Assembly (NCBI RefSeq): GCF_009765995.1
Contig: NZ_LMUI01000042.1
Span: 468,592-532,591, forward strand
Reading direction: 5' to 3'
Length of the DNA: 64,000 nt
From: Methylocapsa sp. S129
GTDB taxonomy: Bacteria > Pseudomonadota > Alphaproteobacteria > Rhizobiales > Beijerinckiaceae
Shown here: piece by piece, positions 45,291 through 53,863 of the stretch
Layout of the letters: every line of letters starts with the position of its first letter
How positions within the stretch are numbered: position 1 is the first letter of the stretch
Translations under genes and position numbers: made by a program
The notes under the pieces: generated by a model
Database searches by the model: none
The model's input: the letters and a program-made list of their open reading frames with translations, nothing else
What the model was told of the DNA's origin: nothing

Positions 45291-45338
45291 GCAAATATAG
45301 TGATTAATGATAATTATATCAGCCATTTAGTGACTTGT

Positions 45339-45361
45339 TGCAGTGCAAATATTGCGCTGCA
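45339..45361. promoter_or_regulatory. Palindromic operator upstream of smoE
   Basis: A 23-base palindrome with half-sites TGCAGTGCAA (45339-45348) and TTGCGCTGCA (45352-45361) around ATA. One mismatch pair breaks perfect symmetry. It lies between the SorC gene and smoE, about 95 bases before the smoE start. Binding by the SorC regulator is inferred from position and symmetry. Confidence 0.65.
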
Positions 45362-45375
45362 GCGACGATTTACTG

Positions 45376-45406
45376 TTGACTCTTCGCAAGCTTTCGGCTG
45401 AATATT
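45376..45406 (+). promoter_or_regulatory. Candidate promoter for smoE
   Basis: TTGACT at 45376-45381 is a good -35. The best -10 candidates are TGAATA at 45399 (17-base spacer) or AATATT at 45401 (19-base spacer); both are weak. The palindromic operator ends 14 bases upstream, consistent with regulation at this promoter. Confidence 0.35.
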
Positions 45407-45455
45407 CGCCCGCACGACAAGCAAATGCTCAGGCATTGCCAATGGAGGAAACGAC

Positions 45456-46769
45456 ATGAAGGTTCTCATGAAGAGCCTGCTCGGGGCTTGCGCCCTGGCT
45501 GGGTTCTCGCTGTCCGCCTATGCGGAGACGTTGACGATCGCCACCGTCAACAATGGCGACATGATCCGGATGCAGAAGCTCACGGATGATTTCACCGCCA
45601 AGAATCCAGACATCAAACTCAACTGGGTGACGCTCGAAGAGAACACCCTGCGCCAGAAGGTGACGACGGACATCGCCACCAAAGGCGGCCAGTTCGACGT
45701 TCTGACCATCGGCACCTATGAGGTTCCGATCTGGGGCAAGAAGGGCTGGCTCGTGCCGCTCGACAATCTCGGCGCCGATTATGACGTCGACGACCTGTTG
45801 CCCGCCATTCGCTCCGGCCTCACTGTCGATGGCAAATTGTTCGCTGCGCCGTTCTACGGCGAAAGCTCGATGGTGATGTATCGCAAGGATCTGATGGACA
45901 AGGCCGGGCTCAAAATGCCCGACGCGCCGACCTGGACCTTCATCAAGGAAGCTGCAGACAAGATGACCGACAAGGCCGCGGGCGTTTATGGCATCTGCCT
46001 GCGCGGCAAGGCGGGCTGGGGCGAGAACATGGCCTTCCTCAGCGCAACCGCCAATTCATTTGGCGCGCGCTGGTTCGACGAAAAGTGGAATGCGCAATTC
46101 AACACGCCGGAATGGAAAGCGACGCTGGATTACTACGTTCCGCTGATGAAGGCCGACGGTCCTCCTGGCGCTTCCTCAAACGGCTTCAACGAGAACCTTG
46201 CTCTGTTCAACGACGGCAAGTGCGGCATGTGGATCGATGCGACGGTCGCCGCTTCGTTTGTCAGCGATCCGAAACAGTCCAAGGTCGCCGACAAGGTCGG
46301 CTTCGCGCTCGCGCCGGACAACGGCCTTGGCAAGCGCGGCAATTGGCTGTGGGCTTGGTCGCTGGCGATTCCCGCCGGCTCCAAGAAGACGGCCGACGCC
46401 GAGAAGTTCGTCTCCTGGGCGACGAGCAAGCATTATACCGAAGTGGTCGCCGGCAAGGAAGGCTGGGCCAACGTTCCTCCGGGCACGCGCACCTCGCTTT
46501 ACAAGAATGCCGACTATCTGAAGGCAGCGCCGTTCGCTCAGATGACGCTGGATTCGATCGACGCGGCCGATCCGACGCATCCCACCGTGAAGCCCGTGCC
46601 GTACACTGGCGTGCAGTTCGTGGCCATTCCTGAATTCCAGGGCATTGCCACCAACGTCGGCCAGCAGTTCTCGGCGGCATTGGCTGGGACTGAGACGGTC
46701 GACGCGGCCTTGGCCGCGGCGCAGGCCAGCACGGAATCGGCGATGAAGAAGGCCGGTTACGTCAAATAA
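45456..46769 (+). CDS. smoE: Polyol ABC transporter periplasmic binding protein
   Basis: 437-residue sugar/polyol-binding protein of the SmoE type (sorbitol/mannitol). The signal peptide ends ALAGFSLSAYA near residue 24. The mature part has LTIATVNNGDMIRMQKLTDDF, ITIGTYEVPIWGKKGWLVPL and MWIDATVAASFVSDP, typical of Smo/polyol-binding proteins. AGGAAA-type bases precede the ATG. A strong hairpin follows and the permease genes start about 240 bases later, which would allow more binding protein than membrane components. Confidence 0.92.
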   Translation: MKVLMKSLLGACALAGFSLSAYAETLTIATVNNGDMIRMQKLTDDFTAKNPDIKLNWVTLEENTLRQKVTTDIATKGGQFDVLTIGTYEVPIWGKKGWLVPLDNLGADYDVDDLLPAIRSGLTVDGKLFAAPFYGESSMVMYRKDLMDKAGLKMPDAPTWTFIKEAADKMTDKAAGVYGICLRGKAGWGENMAFLSATANSFGARWFDEKWNAQFNTPEWKATLDYYVPLMKADGPPGASSNGFNENLALFNDGKCGMWIDATVAASFVSDPKQSKVADKVGFALAPDNGLGKRGNWLWAWSLAIPAGSKKTADAEKFVSWATSKHYTEVVAGKEGWANVPPGTRTSLYKNADYLKAAPFAQMTLDSIDAADPTHPTVKPVPYTGVQFVAIPEFQGIATNVGQQFSAALAGTETVDAALAAAQASTESAMKKAGYVK

Positions 46770-46834
46770 GGCGCGGAAGCGCACCTCGAGAAAGTCGCGT
46801 GGCGACTAGAGGGGCAATCCTCCCTGTCCCTTAC

Positions 46835-46858
46835 CCCCTCCCCGTTCGCGGGGAGGGG
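46835..46858 (+). promoter_or_regulatory. Strong intercistronic hairpin with TTCG loop after smoE
   Basis: A perfect 10-bp stem (46835-46844 with 46849-46858, arms CCCCTCCCCG and CGGGGAGGGG) capped by TTCG. No T run, so it is more likely an mRNA-stabilising element for the smoE message than a full terminator. It resembles the hairpin at 29440-29470, which also follows a binding-protein gene. Confidence 0.65.
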
Positions 46859-47006
46859 AGCCGCGAGAGGCGCGATACCGAAGGATTTTGCACGCAATAG
46901 TTTTGTCGGCTTCAGATGGAGCCGGGCAATCGGGTAGATGTATCTCTTCGGCGCAGCGGCGTTAAGATCGCGCCGCCGCTAAAAGATCGGTCAAGGGATT
47001 CTGGTC

Positions 47007-47873
47007 ATGGCGACGCAACAGACAACGACAGCGGGCCGCCTCCTGGTGGCGCCATCGGTGATCCTCCTCTTCCTTTGGATGATCGTGCCGCTGGTGATGA
47101 CGATCTATTTTTCCACCCTGCATTTCATCCTGACGGATCCCGATTCCCGCAGCTTCATCGGACTCCAGAACTATATCGACTTTCTTTCGGATCCCGACTT
47201 CTTGGGAGCGCTGCGCAATACGCTCGTCCTCGTCGGATCCGTGCTGGTCATCAGCGTCGTTGGCGGAACGCTCGTCGCGCTTTTGATGGATCAGCAGATT
47301 TACGGCCAGTCAATCGTGCGGCTGATGGTGATCGCGCCATTCTTCGTCATGCCGACCGTCAGCGCCCTGATCTGGAAAAACATGCTGATGAATCCGGTCT
47401 CCGGACTTTTCGCATGGCTCGCGCAGTCCGTCGGGTTGACGCCGATCGATTGGTTTACCAACGCCCCGATGCTTTCCGTGATCCTGATCGTATCGTGGCA
47501 ATGGCTGCCGTTCGCCAGTCTGATCATGCTCACGGCGCTGCAATCCCTGGACGAAGAGCAGAAGGAAGCCGCCGCCCTCGATGGCGTCGGAGCCATTCCA
47601 TTCTTCTTCTATATCGTGCTGCCGCATATCGCGCGCGCCATGACGGTCGTCATCCTCATCGAAACGATCTTCCTGCTCAGCGTGTTCGCCGAAATCTACG
47701 TGACGACGAACGGCGGGCCGTCCACCACCAATATTCCGTTCCTCGTCTACGAACTCGCCCAACACAGCTATGACGTCGGCGGCGCTTCGGCGGGCGGCAT
47801 CGTGGCGGTTGTTCTGGCCAATATCGTCGCTTTCTTCCTTGTCCGCGTCGTCGGCAAGAACCTGGAGAATTGA
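47007..47873 (+). CDS. smoF: Polyol ABC transporter permease SmoF
   Basis: 288-residue inner-membrane permease with six predicted helices. The MalF-type EAA loop is EEQKEAAALDGVGAIPFFFYIVLPHI. FVMPTVSALIWKNMLMNPVSGL and ETIFLLSVFAEIYVTTNGGPST are typical of SmoF/MtlF. It starts with MATQQTTTAGRLLVAPSVILLF. The next permease gene begins 3 bases after its stop. Confidence 0.92.
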   Translation: MATQQTTTAGRLLVAPSVILLFLWMIVPLVMTIYFSTLHFILTDPDSRSFIGLQNYIDFLSDPDFLGALRNTLVLVGSVLVISVVGGTLVALLMDQQIYGQSIVRLMVIAPFFVMPTVSALIWKNMLMNPVSGLFAWLAQSVGLTPIDWFTNAPMLSVILIVSWQWLPFASLIMLTALQSLDEEQKEAAALDGVGAIPFFFYIVLPHIARAMTVVILIETIFLLSVFAEIYVTTNGGPSTTNIPFLVYELAQHSYDVGGASAGGIVAVVLANIVAFFLVRVVGKNLEN

Positions 47874-47876
47874 GCC

Positions 47877-48707
47877 ATGGCGCTTCAACAAACAGTAGGC
47901 AAGCGCGTTGGCATGACGGCGCTCGCCTGGATCGTCGGCTTCCTGATCTTCTTTCCGATCCTCTGGACGTTCCTCACCAGCTTCAAGAGCGAGCTCGACG
48001 CTTTCTCGCTGCCGCCGAAATTCCTGTTCTTCCATTGGACGACGGAGAATTACGCGGAAGTGCAATCGCGCTCGGACTATTTCTCCTTTGCGTGGAATTC
48101 GATCATCCTGTCGGTCGGCGCCAATCTGGTCGGATTGATTGTCGGCGTGCCGGCGGCCTGGTCGATGGCGTTCGCGCCGACCAAACGGACCAAAGATCTG
48201 TTGCTGTGGATGTTGTCGACCAAGATGATGCCGGGCGTCGGCGTGTTCGCGGCGGTCTATTTCATTTTCCAATATCTCGGCCTGCTCGACAATCGAATCG
48301 GCATCGGCTTCCTCCTGTTCATGGCGAATTTGCCGATCCTGATCTGGATGCTTTACACATACTTCAAGGAAATCCCGGTCGACATTCTTGAAGCCGCGCG
48401 GATGGATGGGGCCTCGTTGGTCAACGAAATCATCTATGTGTTGACGCCGATGGCGATTCCCGGCATTGCCTCGACCTTGTTGCTCTGCATTATTCTTTCC
48501 TGGAACGAAGCCTTCTGGACGCTCAATCTCACGACGTCCCATGCCGCGCCGCTGACCGCGTTCATCGCGTCCTATTCGAGTCCTGAGGGCCTGTTTTGGG
48601 CCAAGCTCTCCGCGGCCTCGACGCTTGCGATCGCGCCGATTCTGGTCCTTGGATGGTTCTGCCAGAAACAACTCGTGCGCGGCCTGACTTTCGGCGCGGT
48701 GAAATAG
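47877..48707 (+). CDS. smoG: Polyol ABC transporter permease SmoG
   Basis: 276-residue second permease. The EAA motif is [72 protein letters not shown] and the C-terminal [13 protein letters not shown] are characteristic of polyol permeases of the SmoG/MtlG type. It is tightly linked to smoF and smoK. Confidence 0.93.
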   Translation: MALQQTVGKRVGMTALAWIVGFLIFFPILWTFLTSFKSELDAFSLPPKFLFFHWTTENYAEVQSRSDYFSFAWNSIILSVGANLVGLIVGVPAAWSMAFAPTKRTKDLLLWMLSTKMMPGVGVFAAVYFIFQYLGLLDNRIGIGFLLFMANLPILIWMLYTYFKEIPVDILEAARMDGASLVNEIIYVLTPMAIPGIASTLLLCIILSWNEAFWTLNLTTSHAAPLTAFIASYSSPEGLFWAKLSAASTLAIAPILVLGWFCQKQLVRGLTFGAVK

Positions 48708-48735
48708 TTTCAAGATTCAAACGAAGGCAACGACA

Positions 48736-49740
48736 ATGGGCAGCATCGAACTGGTTAAAGTGCGCAAAGACTTCGGAGGCTTCGCCGTCATCAATGGCGT
48801 CGACCTGAAGGTCGAGGACGGCGAATTCACCGTCTTTGTCGGACCGTCGGGATGCGGCAAGTCGACTTTGCTGCGCCTGATCGCCGGGCTTGAGGATATT
48901 TCCTCCGGCCAGGTGCTCATCGACGGCAAGGATGTGAGCCGCGTCGGCCCCTCGCAGCGCGGGCTTTCGATGGTGTTCCAGTCCTATGCGCTCTATCCGC
49001 ATATGAGCGTGCGCAACAATATCGCCTTCGCGTTGAAGATGGCCAAACAGCCCAAGGATGTGATCGAGCAGAAGGTCAAGAAAGCCGCGGGCATTCTCAA
49101 CCTGACCGATTATCTCGAGCGCAAGCCGCGTCAATTGTCGGGCGGCCAGCGTCAGCGCGTCGCGATTGGGCGCGCCATCGTGCGCGAACCCAAGGCGTTC
49201 CTGTTCGACGAGCCGCTATCGAATCTCGACGCCGCCTTGCGCGTGCAGATGCGGCTTGAGATCGGCGATCTCCATCAAAGCCTGAAGACGACGATGATCT
49301 ATGTCACGCATGATCAGGTCGAGGCGATGACGATGGCCGACAAGATTGTGGTTCTCAATAAGGGCGAGGTGGCGCAGATCGGTTCGCCGCTCGAACTCTA
49401 TAACCGGCCGCAGAATCTTTTTGTCGCGCGCTTCATCGGTTCTCCCACGATGAATATCGCCACCGGCCCATCGGCCGCCAAACGCGGCGCGACGACGATC
49501 GGCATTCGGCCCGAACATGTCGATGTGTCCGCGACGGCGGGCGAATGGCCCGCGAAGGTGCGTCTCGCCGAACATCTTGGCTCCGACACTTATGTGCATG
49601 TCGAAGTCGACGATATCGGCCCTATGACGGTCCGCCTTGGCGGCGAGGCGCCCAATCAGCCGGGACAGCGCATATTCGTGACGCCGCAGGAACCGCGCAT
49701 CCATCGGTTCGACCAGCAAGGACTGAGGGTCGGCGGATGA
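48736..49740 (+). CDS. smoK: Polyol ABC transporter ATPase SmoK
   Basis: 334-residue MalK-type ATPase. Walker A is [12 protein letters not shown] near residues 37-48, Q-loop [13 protein letters not shown], signature [15 protein letters not shown], Walker [12 protein letters not shown], switch His in [18 protein letters not shown], and the TOBE-domain motif [11 protein letters not shown] near residue 255. It is complete, in contrast to the truncated relative at 22817-23199. AAGGCAACGACA precedes the start. Confidence 0.95.
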   Translation: MGSIELVKVRKDFGGFAVINGVDLKVEDGEFTVFVGPSGCGKSTLLRLIAGLEDISSGQVLIDGKDVSRVGPSQRGLSMVFQSYALYPHMSVRNNIAFALKMAKQPKDVIEQKVKKAAGILNLTDYLERKPRQLSGGQRQRVAIGRAIVREPKAFLFDEPLSNLDAALRVQMRLEIGDLHQSLKTTMIYVTHDQVEAMTMADKIVVLNKGEVAQIGSPLELYNRPQNLFVARFIGSPTMNIATGPSAAKRGATTIGIRPEHVDVSATAGEWPAKVRLAEHLGSDTYVHVEVDDIGPMTVRLGGEAPNQPGQRIFVTPQEPRIHRFDQQGLRVGG

Positions 49741-49933
49741 AGGGCATGATAGGCGCGTGACGGGATTGTCGAACTGAGACAGCGAAGACGAGATCGACTG
49801 AGCAGTGACCTGGTGAAACGATGGCGACGCCAGCGGCAAGCCGCAAGCGTCATTCTCGAAGCGGTTGTCTATTGCGACGCCTGTCTTGATGACGTCGACT
49901 GAGGACGACCATGCAAATTCGGTGGGCATGATC

Positions 49934-51412
49934 ATGAGCGTCAAACTTTCGGCCAGCGCCCTTGCGCGTCTGCCGCGCGAGATATCCCGACCGAATTATG
50001 GCCGGTCCGATCTGAGAGCGGGCATTGTTCATTTCGGCGTGGGCAATTTTCACCGCGCTCATCAGGCGGTCTATCTGGACGATCTTTTTATCGCGGGATC
50101 GGATCGCGACTGGGCGATCGTCGGCGCTGGCGTTCGCGATGCCGACATTCCGGTTCGTGAAAAGCTCGGCGACCAGGATTGGTTGACGACGGTTGTCGAG
50201 CAAGAGGCGGATTCGACTAGGCCTCGCGTCATCGGCTCCATGATCGATTTCGTTAAGCCCGGCGATGTCGCAGCGGCGCTCGCTCTCCTCGACCGTCCAG
50301 AGATTCGCATCGTCTCGCTCACGATCACCGAAGGCGGTTACTACATCTCGCCCGCGACGCAGGCGTTCGACGCCGCCAATCCGGATATCCTCGCCGATGC
50401 GCGCCATATCGACGCCCCCAAGACTGTTTTCGGCCTGATCGTCGCAGCGCTTATGCGCCGTCGCGCCGCGGGCGTTGCGCCATTCACTGTGATGTCGTGC
50501 GACAATATTCCTGGAAACGGCCATGTGACCGAAAACGCCGTCGCCGGCCTCGCCAATCTCATTGACCCTGGACTCGCATCGTGGATTAGGCAAAGCGTGG
50601 CCTTTCCCAATTCCATGGTCGATCGAATCACGCCCGCGACCACGGATCGCGAACGCGCGCTTCTGCACGATGGATTTGGCCTGGATGATAACTGGCCGGT
50701 GTTTTGCGAAGAGTTCCGGCAATGGGTTCTTGAGGACAAATTTCCCGCAGGCAGGCCGGCGCTGGAAAAAGTTGGCGTGACGTTCACTTCGGACGTTGCG
50801 CCATATGAGCTGATGAAGATTCGCATTCTCAACGGCGGCCACGCCACGATCGCTTATCCCGCCGCTCTCCTCGATATCCACTTCGTTCACGAAGCGATGG
50901 CGAATTCGCTGGTGCGCGATTTTCTGGAGAAGCTGACGCGAGAGGAAATCATTCCTACCGTTCCGCCGCCTCCAGGGACCGATCTTGAACAGTACCGCGA
51001 TCTGATCGCGCGGCGTTTCGCCAATCCGAAGATTGGCGACACCATTTCGCGTCTTTGTTTCGATGGCTCCAACCGGCAGCCCAAATTCATCCTCCCAACT
51101 GTTATGGATCGCTTGAAGAAGGGGCGCGCGATCAAGGGGCTGGCGCTTGTTTCCGCTCTTTGGTGCCGCTATTGCTATGGCGAAACGGAAAGCGGTCAAA
51201 CGATCGCCCCGAACGACCCAAGTTGGGGGCGCTTGCGGGCCGCTGCAAAACTCGCGAAAGATGCGCCGCAGAAATTCCTTGAGATGCGCGACATTTTCGG
51301 CGAGCTTTCGCAAGACAGAGCCTATATCGCCGCGTTTTCCGGCGCGCTGTCGCAATTGTGGGCGCGAGGGGTTCGCTCCACGTTGGAGGATTACCTGTCT
51401 GGCTCGCCCTGA
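49934..51412 (+). CDS. mtlK: Mannitol 2-dehydrogenase (polyol dehydrogenase)
   Basis: 492-residue long-chain polyol dehydrogenase converting D-mannitol to D-fructose with NAD+ (it may also take D-arabitol or sorbitol). N-terminal NAD-binding region is IVHFGVGNFHRAHQAVYLDDL; TITEGGYYIS and VMSCDNIPGNGHVTENAV follow; the catalytic Lys region is YELMKIRILNGGHATIAYPA. The ATG at 49934 is chosen with GGTGGG about 10 bases upstream; ATG 49928 is also possible. In the smo operon it supplies fructose from imported mannitol. Confidence 0.93.
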   Translation: MSVKLSASALARLPREISRPNYGRSDLRAGIVHFGVGNFHRAHQAVYLDDLFIAGSDRDWAIVGAGVRDADIPVREKLGDQDWLTTVVEQEADSTRPRVIGSMIDFVKPGDVAAALALLDRPEIRIVSLTITEGGYYISPATQAFDAANPDILADARHIDAPKTVFGLIVAALMRRRAAGVAPFTVMSCDNIPGNGHVTENAVAGLANLIDPGLASWIRQSVAFPNSMVDRITPATTDRERALLHDGFGLDDNWPVFCEEFRQWVLEDKFPAGRPALEKVGVTFTSDVAPYELMKIRILNGGHATIAYPAALLDIHFVHEAMANSLVRDFLEKLTREEIIPTVPPPPGTDLEQYRDLIARRFANPKIGDTISRLCFDGSNRQPKFILPTVMDRLKKGRAIKGLALVSALWCRYCYGETESGQTIAPNDPSWGRLRAAAKLAKDAPQKFLEMRDIFGELSQDRAYIAAFSGALSQLWARGVRSTLEDYLSGSP

Positions 51413-51476
51413 GCCGACGACTGCGGATGGCATGGGCGGGACGATGTCACGCTCGCTCGGTGAAAGGTGTTGAAGG

Positions 51477-52247
51477 ATGAAGTTGGCGGGAAAGGTGGCC
51501 GTTGTCACCGGCGGTGCGCGAGGCATCGGGCAGGCGATCGTGGAGCGCTATGTCGCCGAAGGCGCCCGCGTCGCCATCGCCGATCTTTCCGTCGGCCAGG
51601 CGCGCGAACTGGCGGAGAAATTTGGCGACAAGGCCTATGGCCTTGAAGTGAATGTCGCGAACTGCGCCTCGATCGATCGCATGGTCGCCGATGTCGTCTC
51701 GCATTGGGGCGCCATCGATATTCTCGTCAACAACGCGGCGGTGTTTGACCTCGCGCCCATCGTCGAGGTGACCGAGGCGAGCTACGACAAGCTCTTTGCC
51801 GTCAACGTCAAGGGCCTCTTCTTTTCCCTTCAAGCCGTCGCGCGCCACATGATCGCGCGCCGGCAGGGCGGCAAGATCATCAATATGGCCTCGCAGGCGG
51901 GACGTCGCGGAGAAGCTCTGGTTTCGGTCTATTGCGCGTCCAAGGCCGCGGTCATCAGCCTCACCCAGTCGGCCGGTCTCGATCTCATCAAACATAAGAT
52001 CAACGTGAACGGCATCGCGCCGGGCGTCGTCGACACGCCGATGTGGGACGATGTCGATGCGCTGTTCGCCAAATACGAGGGCCGCAAGCCGGGCGAGAAG
52101 AAGCGCCTCGTCGGCGAGGCCGTTCCCTTCGGCCGCATGGGTCTTCCCGAAGACCATACCGGCGCCGCCGTCTTCCTCGCTTCCGCCGACGCCGATTACG
52201 TCGTCGCGCAGACGCTCAATGTCGATGGCGGCAACTGGATGAGTTGA
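51477..52247 (+). CDS. smoS: Sorbitol dehydrogenase (short-chain type, L-iditol 2-dehydrogenase)
   Basis: 256-residue SDR enzyme oxidising D-sorbitol to D-fructose (and galactitol to tagatose) with NAD+. The cofactor motif is VTGGARGIGQA at residues 9-19, NNAAVFDLAPIVEVTEASYDKLFAVN follows, and the YxxxK catalytic pair is in SVYCASKAAV. The C-terminal stretch ending in VDTPMWDDVDALFAKYEG and LNVDGGNWMS is specific to SmoS. A GAAGG site sits just before the ATG. It ends 21 bases before the convergent glmM gene. Confidence 0.94.
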   Translation: MKLAGKVAVVTGGARGIGQAIVERYVAEGARVAIADLSVGQARELAEKFGDKAYGLEVNVANCASIDRMVADVVSHWGAIDILVNNAAVFDLAPIVEVTEASYDKLFAVNVKGLFFSLQAVARHMIARRQGGKIINMASQAGRRGEALVSVYCASKAAVISLTQSAGLDLIKHKINVNGIAPGVVDTPMWDDVDALFAKYEGRKPGEKKRLVGEAVPFGRMGLPEDHTGAAVFLASADADYVVAQTLNVDGGNWMS

Positions 52248-52268
52248 AGCTCATTCGCCGATAGCGCC

Positions 52269-53618
52269 TCAGGCCGCCGCCGCCGCTGACGCCACGGCGT
52301 CGCAGACGTCGTCGACCAGGCTCTCGACGAGCTGGCGGTCGTCCGCTTCGGCCATCACACGGATGACCGGCTCGGTGCCCGAGGGGCGAATGACGAGGCG
52401 CCCGGTCGCGCCAAGCCGGGTCCGGGCGGACGCGATGGCCGAGATCACCGACGCCGTTTCCAGCGGGCGGCCGCCCTTGTAGCGGACGTTCTTGAGAATC
52501 TGCGGCAGCGGCTCGAAGCGATGGCAGATTTCGCTGACCGGCTTTTGCTGCCGCTTGACGACGGCGAGCACCTGCAGGGCGGCGACGAGGCCGTCGCCGG
52601 TCGTCGCATAGTCGGACAGGATGATGTGGCCCGATTGCTCGCCGCCCACGTTATAGCCCTTCTCGATCATACGCTCGAGCACATAGCGGTCGCCGACCGC
52701 GGTGCGCTCCAAAGCCAGGCCAATGCTCGCCAGATGCCGCTCGAGGCCGAGGTTCGACATAACGGTGGCGACAATGCCAGGTTGCGCCAACCGTCCGTCC
52801 GCCTGCCAGCTTTGCGCGACGACGGCCATCAATTGGTCGCCGTCGACAATATGACCTTTTTCGTCGATGATCAGCACGCGGTCGGCGTCGCCGTCGAGCG
52901 CAATGCCGATGTCGGCGCGCATTTCGCGCACTTTGGCGGCGAGCGCTTCTGGCGCTGTCGAGCCGACATCCTTGTTGATGTTGAAGCCGTCCGGCTCGAC
53001 GCCGATCGAGAACACTTCGGCGCCCAGTTCCCATAAAGCTTCGGGCGCGACTTTGTAAGCGGCGCCGTTGGCGCAATCGACGACGATGCGCAGGCCTTCG
53101 AGCGACAGATTGCGCGGCAACGTGCGCTTGGCGAACTCAATGTAGCGGGCATGGACGCTTTCGATGCGCTTGGCGCGGCCAAGATCGCGTGATTTCGACA
53201 GGCGCGGCGCGATCTCGCTGTCCATCAGCGTCTCGATGTCGGATTCAATCTCGTCGGACAGCTTGTAGCCGTCGGGGCCGAACAGCTTGATGCCATTGTC
53301 CTCGAACAGATTATGCGAGGCTGAGATCATCACGCCGAGATCGCAGCGCATCGACCTTGTCAGCATCGCGACGGCGGGCGTCGGCACGGGGCCTAGCAGC
53401 AAGACCTCGATCCCGACGGATGTGAATCCGGCGACCAGGGCGTATTCGATCATATAGCCCGACAGTCGCGTATCCTTGCCGATGACGACGCGATGGCGAT
53501 GATCGCCGCGCTGAAAGGCCAACCCGGCGGCCTGGCCGACTTTCATCGCCAGTTCCGCGGTGATCTTGCCGTTGGCGCGACCGCGAATGCCGTCGGTGCC
53601 AAAATATTTGCCTGCCAT
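52269..53618 (-). CDS. glmM: Phosphoglucosamine mutase
   Basis: 449-residue enzyme interconverting glucosamine 6-phosphate and glucosamine 1-phosphate for peptidoglycan and LPS synthesis. The N-terminus is [16 protein letters not shown]; the active-site phosphoserine is S101 in [15 protein letters not shown]; the metal-binding loop is [11 protein letters not shown]; the sugar-binding segment is [19 protein letters not shown] and the phosphate-binding one is [14 protein letters not shown]. It belongs to the conserved pal-tilS-ftsH-glmM block but is separated from ftsH by an SPFH gene on the other strand. Confidence 0.97.
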   Translation of the reverse strand: MAGKYFGTDGIRGRANGKITAELAMKVGQAAGLAFQRGDHRHRVVIGKDTRLSGYMIEYALVAGFTSVGIEVLLLGPVPTPAVAMLTRSMRCDLGVMISASHNLFEDNGIKLFGPDGYKLSDEIESDIETLMDSEIAPRLSKSRDLGRAKRIESVHARYIEFAKRTLPRNLSLEGLRIVVDCANGAAYKVAPEALWELGAEVFSIGVEPDGFNINKDVGSTAPEALAAKVREMRADIGIALDGDADRVLIIDEKGHIVDGDQLMAVVAQSWQADGRLAQPGIVATVMSNLGLERHLASIGLALERTAVGDRYVLERMIEKGYNVGGEQSGHIILSDYATTGDGLVAALQVLAVVKRQQKPVSEICHRFEPLPQILKNVRYKGGRPLETASVISAIASARTRLGATGRLVIRPSGTEPVIRVMAEADDRQLVESLVDDVCDAVASAAAAA

Positions 53619-53863
53619 GTCACAATCCTCGTCGGCGCGTTCTCGACGCGCCGCCTGCATCCATTTATCCCATTCTACACCCTGGAACGTTCAAAAATCA
53701 TTTCATACCGTAAATGCCCCTGACGGCGGCCCGCCGCCTGGTTCGAGCAAAAGCAACCGCGAAAAGCGGAGGCGAATGGCCCGTTTGGTCGTAGACTACG
53801 GCTTGTTTCGCGCCGGCCGGGGCGGCGCGCCAAGTCAATCCGCTCTGACGAGAGGTTCGCGCC

